NCBI RefSeq assembly: GCF_001618865.1
Contig: NZ_CP015136.1
Span: 124,001-188,000 of the forward strand
DNA: 64,000 bases
Source: Luteitalea pratensis
GTDB taxonomy: Bacteria; Acidobacteriota; Vicinamibacteria; Vicinamibacterales; Vicinamibacteraceae
Reading direction: 5' to 3'
Shown: positions 8,978 to 19,000 of the stretch, in pieces
How positions within the stretch are numbered: position 1 is the stretch's first letter
How the letters are laid out: each line of letters opens with the position of its first letter
Notes under the pieces: model-generated
Told to the model about the DNA's origin: nothing
The model's database searches: none
The model's input: only the letters and a program-made list of their open reading frames with translations
Position numbers and translations under genes: made by a program

Positions 8978-11943
8978 TGGCGTCCCCAGTTTCCGAGGAC
9001 GTCACGCGCCTCCACGAAGTAGTCACTTTCTACTCGTACAAGGGCGGCACGGGACGCACCATGGCACTTGCCAACGCGGCGTGCCTGATCACCCGCCGGG
9101 ATCCGGGCTGTCGCGTTCTGGCGGTCGACTGGGATCTCGAAGCCCCGGGCTTGCATTACTACCTGCATCCAGCTCAGACAGGTGAGGCAGAGTCGGCAGT
9201 CGACGGACTGGTCGAGTACTTCTCGCAGGTGCAGGCTGCCATCAAGGACCGCCGCGGCGAGGCGGTGGACGACGAGGCCGTGTTGGCGAACATTCCCCTG
9301 TCCGCCCACTGCCGCGAGACCGTCGTGCCCAACGTCCACCTGATGCAGGCTGGCCGATTCGATTCGACGTACCAGGCGCGATTGAGCAGGCTCGACTGGC
9401 AGGAGATATACCGGGACTCACCGACGCTCTTTCGTACGTTCGCGAGCCTGCTGTTGCGCCAGTACGACGTCGTGCTCGTCGATTCGCGGACCGGGCTCAC
9501 CGACATCAGCGGTATCTGTACCTCGCTGCTGCCCGACAAGGTCGTGGTGGTCTTCACGGCCAATCAGCAGAGCCTGACTGGCGTCGAGCAGCTTGTGCGG
9601 TCGAGCGTGGAGTACCGGCGTGGATCTCCGGACCTCCGGCCGCTGCTCGTCTATCCGTTGCCGTCGCGCATTGACGATCAACGCGAGCAACTGCGCCGCC
9701 AGTGGCGCCACGGCGATGCGACGCTCGGTATCGAAGGGTTCCAGCCGCAGTTCGAACGCATTCTCCGTGGTGCGTATGCGCTGGATGGGTGCGACCTTTC
9801 GGACTACTTCAATGAAGTGCAGGTGCAGCACAGTCCCGACTACTCCTACGGTGAGAAAGTGGCGGCGCTGGCGGCTCCCGACCACGACCGCTTCTCGATC
9901 ATCCGAAGCTATGAGGCGTTGCTCGACTGGCTGGGCAGTTCCGCGGCGCCATGGGAGACGCCGGCGCAGGCGCGAGAGCGAACGCGGCTCGAGAGCCTGC
10001 TTCAGCGTGAAGCGGAGTTCCAGCGAGACGCGACGATCGATGTTGCGCCCTTGCTGGCGTTGCAGGCGGAAATCGTCCGTTTGTCGCAGCAGCATCGGGG
10101 AGCGACACACCTCGACACGGTGCGCGCCATGCAGCGCTACGTGCGCACGGCGCTCGGTGGCGGTGGCGATCTCTCTGCCGCCCTGACCGTGCTCGAGTCG
10201 CTCGGCGCCGCGCTGCCGCAGCTGCGCGTTCCCGTGCGCGTACACGCGATCGGCGCGATGCTCCAGGCCACACCGAGTCTCCGTGCGCAGGGTCAATCCG
10301 CCGCCGCCGAACGGCTTGGCCGGCTCGCGCTCTCGGAAATCGAGGCCCTGCGCGGCCCCTCAGGCGCCTCCGCCGACGTGGTCGCGGCCCTGGACGCGCT
10401 CGGCTCACAGCTCCAGGACGCGGCCGCCTTCGCCGAAGCACGGACGCTTCGCGAGTTCGTCCTCGAAGAGCGTCGAAGGTGCGACGGCGACGAGCGCCAG
10501 TCCACGCTCAACGCCAGCCGCCGTCTGGCGGAAACGCATTGGGCACTCGGCAACTACGCAACGGCCCGGAGCATGCTCGAGCATGCCGGCACAATCGCTG
10601 CGACAGTCCTCGGCGAGCAGGCTCGCGAGACGCTCGCGATTCGTCAGCAACTCGCCGAGGTACTGGCCGAGCAGGGTCACGCCGACCAGGCACTTCAATT
10701 GACGGATGCCGTCCTCGAGGCCCGGTCACGCCTCCTGGGTCCCGCCCACGAGGACACCCTGGCCACGCTGGCGTTGAGGTCCGACGTGCTGCGCGACAGC
10801 GGGCGCCTCGACGAAGCTCGCGCGGCCTGCGAGGCCGTGGTGGCAGCCCAGTCGGCGTCGCTCGGTAACGACAATCCTGACACGCTCGCATCCAGGGATC
10901 GCCTGGCCGCCATCCTGCAGGCTCAGGGGCACCTTGCGGAGGCCCGCGCGGCGCAGGAGGCAGTGGTGGAGGCCTATGGCCGCGTCTTTGGCGCGCAGCA
11001 CCCGGTGACACTGCGTGCGACGGCCAATCTGGCTGCAACGTTGTGGGCACTCGGGGCACTATCCGAGGCACGCGCCCTGGAACAGCATGTGCTCGACGTC
11101 CGGCGTGACGTGCTCGGCCCGGCCCATCCCGAGACGTTGACCGCGATGAACAACCTGGCCAGTACCTTGTGGTCGCAGGGCGACCTTGTCGGCGCTCGGG
11201 CGCTTGAGGAGCAGGCGCTGGAGACACGTCGCCGCGTGCTCGGTGACGATCATCCAGCCACGCTTGTCTCGATGGGTAACCTGGCCGAGACACTTCGCCT
11301 GCAGGGAGAGTTGCCTGAGGCCAAGGCGTTGGGCATGGCTGTCATCGAGGGCCGCCGTCGGACGTTGGGACCAGAGCATCCTGAAACACTCGCGGCCATG
11401 AACAACCTGGCGCTGACGCTCCGCGCCTTGGGCGACGCCGAGCAAGCGCGGCGGCTGCTCGAACAGGTAGTCGAGGTCCGCCGCCGCGTGCAAGGCCACG
11501 AGCACCCGGACACGTTGAAAGCGGCTTACAACCTCGCGGAAACGCTTCGTCAGGCCGGCGACCTGACGAAGGCGCGGCAAATTCACGAGACCGTCCTCGC
11601 TGCACGGCGCCGCATTCTCGGCCATGAGGACCGTGACACGCTTGCCTCGATGGTCGAGCTGTCGCTGACTGCCAGCGCGCAGGACGACTTCGCGACCGCC
11701 CGGCCGTTACTGGAGCACGTGCTCGAGGAGTACCTGCGCTTGGCCGGCGAGGACGACCGAAGGACGCTGGCGGTGCGCACGCACCTCGCGCGGGCCTTGA
11801 TTGCGCTGGGCGATGTGGCCGGTGCGCAGTTGCACCAGGAGCATCTGGCCTCGGCGTGGGCGCGGCGAGTCGAAAAGGACCGGATCGAGTCAGGGCCGCG
11901 GGGGATCGGCGACTATCCTGGGGCACGCGGCACCAGGAGCTGA
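8974..11943 (+). CDS. KGGTGR-motif MinD/ParA-like ATPase with a long TPR array
   Basis: This 989-residue protein has two parts. Residues about 14-330 are a SIMIBI-class (MinD/ParA/CobQ-like) ATPase: deviant Walker A YSYKGGTGRT at 20-29, where the usual final Lys of GKT is Arg while the signature Lys23 is kept, then VDWDLEAPGL (51-60) and VVLVDSRTGLTD. After a helical linker, residues about 500-960 are kinesin-light-chain-type tetratricopeptide repeats. Nine LGxxHPxTL-like signatures recur exactly every 42 residues from residue 588. No membrane segment is seen. It is translationally coupled to the TIR gene. Similar KGGTGR-ATPase/TPR plus TIR-like pairs are known as FxsT/FxsC in actinobacterial FxSxx RiPP loci, but no radical SAM gene is present here. 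The role is probably sensing or signalling. Confidence 0.85.
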   Translation: MMASPVSEDVTRLHEVVTFYSYKGGTGRTMALANAACLITRRDPGCRVLAVDWDLEAPGLHYYLHPAQTGEAESAVDGLVEYFSQVQAAIKDRRGEAVDDEAVLANIPLSAHCRETVVPNVHLMQAGRFDSTYQARLSRLDWQEIYRDSPTLFRTFASLLLRQYDVVLVDSRTGLTDISGICTSLLPDKVVVVFTANQQSLTGVEQLVRSSVEYRRGSPDLRPLLVYPLPSRIDDQREQLRRQWRHGDATLGIEGFQPQFERILRGAYALDGCDLSDYFNEVQVQHSPDYSYGEKVAALAAPDHDRFSIIRSYEALLDWLGSSAAPWETPAQARERTRLESLLQREAEFQRDATIDVAPLLALQAEIVRLSQQHRGATHLDTVRAMQRYVRTALGGGGDLSAALTVLESLGAALPQLRVPVRVHAIGAMLQATPSLRAQGQSAAAERLGRLALSEIEALRGPSGASADVVAALDALGSQLQDAAAFAEARTLREFVLEERRRCDGDERQSTLNASRRLAETHWALGNYATARSMLEHAGTIAATVLGEQARETLAIRQQLAEVLAEQGHADQALQLTDAVLEARSRLLGPAHEDTLATLALRSDVLRDSGRLDEARAACEAVVAAQSASLGNDNPDTLASRDRLAAILQAQGHLAEARAAQEAVVEAYGRVFGAQHPVTLRATANLAATLWALGALSEARALEQHVLDVRRDVLGPAHPETLTAMNNLASTLWSQGDLVGARALEEQALETRRRVLGDDHPATLVSMGNLAETLRLQGELPEAKALGMAVIEGRRRTLGPEHPETLAAMNNLALTLRALGDAEQARRLLEQVVEVRRRVQGHEHPDTLKAAYNLAETLRQAGDLTKARQIHETVLAARRRILGHEDRDTLASMVELSLTASAQDDFATARPLLEHVLEEYLRLAGEDDRRTLAVRTHLARALIALGDVAGAQLHQEHLASAWARRVEKDRIESGPRGIGDYPGARGTRS

Positions 11944-12045
11944 GCCGTGGCGCGATGCGCGCTCGGCCTGAAGTGGACCTGGAGCAGCGGGCGTCCGGGT
12001 CGTCCCTACAGTCCACCGGCCACCGATGTGCCTCAGGCCCGCGGT

Positions 12046-12240
12046 GAACCGACAGCGCATGGCGAAACACGTTGCGCGGATCCCACCGCGCGTTGGCCCG
12101 CTGCAGGCGCGAATAGTTCGCCTGGTCGTAGAGCGTGTGCCACGGCGTGCCCGAGCGATGAACGCGCCACCCACTACATGGCCACCCATGCCAATCCCCG
12201 GATACTCGCCGAGCGGAATCACCGTTCCCCATGCCTCGCA
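12046..12240 (-). pseudogene. Remnant of a berberine-bridge-type FAD-linked oxidase
   Basis: Two fragments of one protein family read on the minus strand in different frames. The upstream one (about 12150-12240) gives WGTVIPLGEYPGIGMGGHVVGG, the FAD-domain signature of BBE-like oxidases. The downstream one (about 12046-12150) gives LYDQANYSRLQRANARWDP and NVFRHALS, the family's C-terminal block. The hundreds of residues that should separate them are deleted. The rest of the 504-base gap (11944-12447) shows no other recognisable gene, so this is a dead remnant bordering the TIR/ATPase operon. Confidence 0.6.
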
Positions 12241-12447
12241 CAGCGGTGGTGGGGCTGCCTTTCCGGCGCAGGCGGTCTCGGCTCGCCGGATCGGGCCCAC
12301 AAGTACGGGGTTGATCCGACGAGCATCGCTGTGCTCCTTGAGTTCTGCGCCGTGGGCATGTCCGATGTGGCAGTCAGCGCACGGTGCGTGAGTGAACAAG
12401 GAGCCGTCGAGCTTGCTCGACGGTCATGGTCGGTCATGTCACGGCGT

Positions 12448-13035
12448 TCAGCTCGCGCGACGCCGACGATAGTGAAGCCCCACGACTCCGGTCGGATACG
12501 GCGTGGCCGACGCCAGCTCGAAGGTCGCGTGGACACCAGCCGGCAGCGCGCGTTTGCCACTGCCGAGGGCCAGGGGATACACGAGCAGGTGCAGCTCGTC
12601 GACCAGGTCGTGCTCGATCATGGCATGTACGAGCTGGCTGCTGCCGTCGGTCAGGATGGTGCCGCCCGGCTCCGCCTTGAGCGCCCGAATGGATCCGACC
12701 ACGTTGTCTCGAATGACCGTCGTGTTGCGCCAGATCGGCTGCGTCAGCGTCTTCGAGACCACGTACTTCCTCGGCGCGTTCATCAGGTCGCCGAACGGAT
12801 CGCCCGGCGGCAGTGGCTCGAACGCATCGGCATGCGTCACGTAGGTTCGACGGCCCAGCAGGAACGCATCGACGCCCTGCATCAGTCCGCCGAACGCGGC
12901 ACCGATGTCATCGTGCCAGTACGGTATGGTCCAGCCGCCGTGCTCGAACCCGCCGTCGCGGTCCTCGTCCTTCCCGCCTGGGGCCTGCATCACGCCGTCC
13001 AGCGACACGAACTCCGAAACGATCAGCTTCCTCAT
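12448..13035 (-). CDS. RibD C-terminal/dihydrofolate reductase-like family protein
   Basis: This 195-residue protein belongs to the RibD_C (DHFR-like fold) family of NADPH-dependent reductases. It has the family start MRKLIVSEFVSLDGVMQAPG, the middle block DAFLLGRRTY, the segment KYVVSKTL, and the C-terminal DELHLLVYPLALGSGKR. The start is fixed by this conserved N-terminus. These stand-alone members have no settled substrate. It is transcribed leftwards, 136 bases downstream of the TAXI receptor gene. Confidence 0.88.
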   Translation of the reverse strand: MRKLIVSEFVSLDGVMQAPGGKDEDRDGGFEHGGWTIPYWHDDIGAAFGGLMQGVDAFLLGRRTYVTHADAFEPLPPGDPFGDLMNAPRKYVVSKTLTQPIWRNTTVIRDNVVGSIRALKAEPGGTILTDGSSQLVHAMIEHDLVDELHLLVYPLALGSGKRALPAGVHATFELASATPYPTGVVGLHYRRRRAS

Positions 13036-13171
13036 GCTCGACCTCTCCCGCGGAACCTGCCGCGATTCCTCGAGGCGCTGACCTCGTGCTTGCGAGGGGC
13101 AACGCCTGTCCGTATCAGACGACGTCCGTACGTCGACTGTCTGACACTCTGACATTGAGTCAGGCGAAGAA

Positions 13172-14551
13172 TCATCGCGGCGATGGCGCCGCAACCGGGA
13201 CCGGCGGAGGTTCCGCGCTGGCCGGAAGGCGGCCCTCGGACACCCGGCACAGTGCGTGCAGCGATCGGAGCGCCTGGATGTCCTCGCTGCTCCACTGTCC
13301 GGCCGCCGCCTGCTGCTCCGCCCGCGACAGCACCTCGTCTGCATCGCAAACCAGCGCCCGTCTCGTGCCGGCATCGCTGTCGCCCGCGATCTGCCCCCGC
13401 AGCTGTTCGAGTCGCGCAAGCTCGTCGCCGAGCAGGCGGCGCCTGTCCCGCAGACTGTCGTTGCGGCGGAGCCGGATGGCGTATTGCGCGAGCGTGAAGA
13501 GCGCGACCAGCACCGAGCCGACGAACGACAGTCGACCGAGTCGATCCGAGGTGACGAGGTCGTTGCGGCCGTAGAAGATCGTGGCCGCCGGATGAAGCGG
13601 CAGGCCGCCGACGTCACGTCCCGTCGATTCCGTGAACGCGTACTGCGCATCGCGTGCGAACCGCGGGTGGTACATGCACTCGAGGATGTCCCGCACGACG
13701 CGTCCAGGGACATCCGGCCGTGCGACCAGCAATTGCGTGACGACGAGCGTCGGCACCGCCTCGGAGGGAATGCGGCGGCCGGGCCCGTAGAGGCCAGCCG
13801 GAATGAAGCCGGGCCGGGCACCCGGAATCGATCGCGCGAGGGCCTCGTGATCGCGTATGGGTACCAGTCGGTAGTCAGCGGTGTTCAGGATCTCGTCGAT
13901 GAGCGGTGATCGGAGGAACTGTGTTCGCGTAGCCGCGACCATGTGGCCCGATTCGAAGTCCGCGACGTTGCTGCCTCGTGGACGCACCACCGTGACCGGT
14001 GCTCCTGTTCCCGGCGTCGACGTCAGCAGCCCGTAGTAATCGAGGACGCGCTCGCCGAGGGTTGGCGGATGCCCCGCGTCGCGTACACCGGGGTTGACCG
14101 CACCGGTCAGATCGCGCACGTCCCGCAACGCGCTGTCGGTGCGCACGATGACGAAGAAGTGCTGCGGCTCGAGAGCGGCGACTCCATACACGCCAGAGGA
14201 TCGCACCGCGTCATCGTCGACGCTGCTGACGACGGCGAGATCGATCCGCTGGCTGGCGTCGAGCAGCAGCCGGACGTTACCGGGAGCGACGGTACTCACG
14301 AGTTCGAGCTCATAGCCGGCCCTGTCTCGAAGGTGCTGGTTGAGCACCGTGCCCGCGCGGTAACTCGATCCGATCGCGGAGCCGAGCGCGATCCGGTACG
14401 TACGGCCCCGCCGACCTGACGCAGTCTCGACGACGCGGTCCCTGAGCTGATAGGCGAGGCTGGGGGTGAGGAATTCCAGGAGCGCGACGAATGCGAAGAC
14501 AAGCGCGACGACGGAGACCGTCACGACTCCGGCACGCCGCCAGTTTCGCAT
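13172..14551 (-). CDS. TAXI-family TRAP transporter solute receptor, membrane anchored
   Basis: This 459-residue protein has an N-terminal membrane or signal segment (VVTVSVVALVFAFVALLEFL, about 9-28), then a periplasmic binding domain of the TAXI type: RIALGSAIGSSYRAGTVL, LVSTVAPGNVRLL, DLAVVSSVDD, HFFVIVRTDSAL. A second hydrophobic helix (about FVGSVLVALFTLAQYAI) follows, then an arginine-rich, helical cytoplasmic tail of about 100 residues ending in a proline-rich stretch. Most TAXI receptors are free periplasmic proteins next to TRAP permease genes. None is adjacent here, and the second helix plus tail suggest a sensor or an anchored receptor. Confidence 0.8.
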   Translation of the reverse strand: MRNWRRAGVVTVSVVALVFAFVALLEFLTPSLAYQLRDRVVETASGRRGRTYRIALGSAIGSSYRAGTVLNQHLRDRAGYELELVSTVAPGNVRLLLDASQRIDLAVVSSVDDDAVRSSGVYGVAALEPQHFFVIVRTDSALRDVRDLTGAVNPGVRDAGHPPTLGERVLDYYGLLTSTPGTGAPVTVVRPRGSNVADFESGHMVAATRTQFLRSPLIDEILNTADYRLVPIRDHEALARSIPGARPGFIPAGLYGPGRRIPSEAVPTLVVTQLLVARPDVPGRVVRDILECMYHPRFARDAQYAFTESTGRDVGGLPLHPAATIFYGRNDLVTSDRLGRLSFVGSVLVALFTLAQYAIRLRRNDSLRDRRRLLGDELARLEQLRGQIAGDSDAGTRRALVCDADEVLSRAEQQAAAGQWSSEDIQALRSLHALCRVSEGRLPASAEPPPVPVAAPSPR

Positions 14552-14585
14552 CGTGCCGGGATGGTACCAACGCGGCGGGCTTCAG

Positions 14586-17074
<2,489 letters not shown>

Positions 17075-17078
<4 letters not shown>

Positions 17079-17311
17079 GAAGATGAGAGACTCCCTCGCC
17101 CACTGCGGGCTCTGGCGACATAGGGCAGCGCGAACAGGTACAGCCCCGTGAACATGAGCAGCGCGAGCGGCAGCAGTGGCGAGTAGGTCACGTACGGGGG
17201 AGGCTGCTGGCCGCCGTTCATGCCCATGACGACGAAGTTGGCGATCACGGTCAGCGTAAAGGCCACGGACACCCAGCGGTGGAACTGACGAATCCAGCTA
17301 TTCCAGTTCAT
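17075..17311 (-). CDS. Small two-helix membrane protein of unknown function
   Basis: This 78-residue protein has two hydrophobic helices (VSVAFTLTVIANFVVMG, about 14-31, and LLPLALLMFTGLYLFALPY, about 46-64) linked by a Gly/Gln/Pro-rich loop. The start has a good AAGGAGGTCCC ribosome-binding region. The stop overlaps the UvrA-like start (TCAT, 17075-17078), suggesting co-expression. I do not recognise a family. Confidence 0.7.
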
Positions 17312-17364
17312 TGGGACCTCCTTTGGACCGTCGGTGCAGCTCGTCGCCGCGCCCGCCGGGCGGC

Positions 17365-17775
17365 TCAGCGCACCTCGTTGATCCGGATGTGGTTGCCTGC
17401 GGGATCGCGGAACGCACAGTCGCGGATGCCGTACGGCTGCATCGTGGGCTCCTGGATGACGTCGGCGCCGCTGGCCTGCAGACGTTCGAACGTGCCATCG
17501 AGGTCGCGGGTGGCCAGGATGACCATGGCGTACGTGCCCTTGGCCATCATCTCGGCGATGGTCCGGCGCTCGTCGCCGGTGAGGCCGGGCGTGGCGGCTG
17601 GTGGATGCAGGACGATGGAGATGCCGGGCTGGCCGACGGGTCCGACCGTGATCCAGCGCATCCCGTTGTAGCCGACGTCGTTGCGGACCTCGAAGCCGAG
17701 GGTGTCGCGGTAGAAGGCCAGCGAGGCGTCAGGGTCGTCGTGGGGGAGAAAGCTCGAGTGAATGGTGATATCCAT
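17365..17775 (-). CDS. VOC family (glyoxalase/bleomycin-resistance fold) protein
   Basis: This 136-residue protein has the paired beta-alpha-beta-beta-beta modules of the vicinal oxygen chelate fold: MDITIHSSFLPHDDPDASLAFYRDTLGFEV at the start and DVIQEPTMQPYGIRDCAFRDPAGNHIRI at the end. Potential metal ligands include H6 and a Glu in the terminal strand. The substrate is unknown. It lies 10 bases downstream of an AraC-type regulator on the same strand, an arrangement often seen for regulator/VOC pairs. Confidence 0.88.
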   Translation of the reverse strand: MDITIHSSFLPHDDPDASLAFYRDTLGFEVRNDVGYNGMRWITVGPVGQPGISIVLHPPAATPGLTGDERRTIAEMMAKGTYAMVILATRDLDGTFERLQASGADVIQEPTMQPYGIRDCAFRDPAGNHIRINEVR

Positions 17776-17785
17776 GGCACTCAGT

Positions 17786-18229
<444 letters not shown>

Positions 18230-18329
18230 CTGCGCGATCGTGCCACCGCGCAACGGAGGTGTCTAGCGCCGCTGGCGCCGCTCCCGTTCCTACTTCCGAT
18301 CGACGGGGAGCATCACCGCGCCATTCCCG

Positions 18330-18542
18330 CGTGCGGCCCCGATTGCCGTGGAGGTTGATCACATGAATCGTGTGATCGCCTTCCACGTTCACGATGCCGT
18401 TGGGCGCCAGGTCTTCGACGAGGAAGTAGTCCGCCTCGACGTGTTCCTTGTCAGACGACCAGACGAGCAGTGTGTCTTCCCCCTTGCCCTCGAACGCCAG
18501 CGTGGCGCCTGCCAGCCGGTCGATCGCGAATGTGCGATGCTT
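18330..18542 (-). other. Unidentified coding-like fragment in an intergenic gap
   Basis: Within the 377-base gap 18230-18606 the minus strand reads as a protein-like stretch without stops: TFAIDRLAGATLAFEGKGED, LLVWSSDKEHVEADYFLVED, then LAPNGIVNVEGDHTIHVINL. Its amino-acid composition looks native, unlike the flanking translation. No start, stop or family can be assigned, so it may be the remnant of a lost gene. Nothing else was found in the gap. Confidence 0.25.
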
Positions 18543-18606
18543 CGGTGGCCTGCTGGCGCCGCACCCATGCGGGGCCATGTTGGGCGAAAACCGAGGAGCC
18601 ACTTCG

Positions 18607-18975
18607 ATGATTCCTGCACCTGCCGATGTCGCCGCACCGCCGGCCGATGCCACCGTCACCCCGAGCGGGCTGGCCTCACGCCAGCTCGAAGCCGGGACCG
18701 GCACACAGCATCCGGGCCCGCGCTCGCGCGTACTCGTCCACTACTCGGGCTGGACGACTGACGGACAGATGTTCGACAGCTCGGTGAGCCGCGGCGAACC
18801 GATCGCCTTCGGCCTGTACCAGGTCATCGCCGGCTGGACCGAAGGCGTGCAGCTGATGGTGGAGGGCGAGAAGCGACGGTTCTGGATTCCTGAGCCCCTC
18901 GCCTACGGCGGACGCGCGGGTGCCCCGGCCGGCATGCTGGTATTCGACGTCGAGCTGATTCGCATCGAGTCGTAG
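18607..18975 (+). CDS. FKBP-type peptidyl-prolyl cis-trans isomerase
   Basis: This 122-residue single-domain FKBP accelerates proline isomerisation during folding. The signature blocks are VLVHYSGWTTDGQMFDSSVSRGEPIAF, VIAGWTEGVQLMVEGEKRRFWIPEPLAYG and MLVFDVELIRIES. No signal peptide is evident, so it is probably cytoplasmic. The ATG at 18607 is preferred over in-frame ATG 18577 because a GAGGAG sequence lies upstream of it. Confidence 0.92.
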   Translation: MIPAPADVAAPPADATVTPSGLASRQLEAGTGTQHPGPRSRVLVHYSGWTTDGQMFDSSVSRGEPIAFGLYQVIAGWTEGVQLMVEGEKRRFWIPEPLAYGGRAGAPAGMLVFDVELIRIES

Positions 18976-19000
18976 CCGATCGCTCGGCCTCGCCCGTTGT

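Noticed and set aside
11947-13152. A 401-codon + strand frame covering the reductase gene
   Set aside because: The minus strand carries the RibD/DHFR-like gene and the BBE remnant; the + frame is low-complexity shadow.
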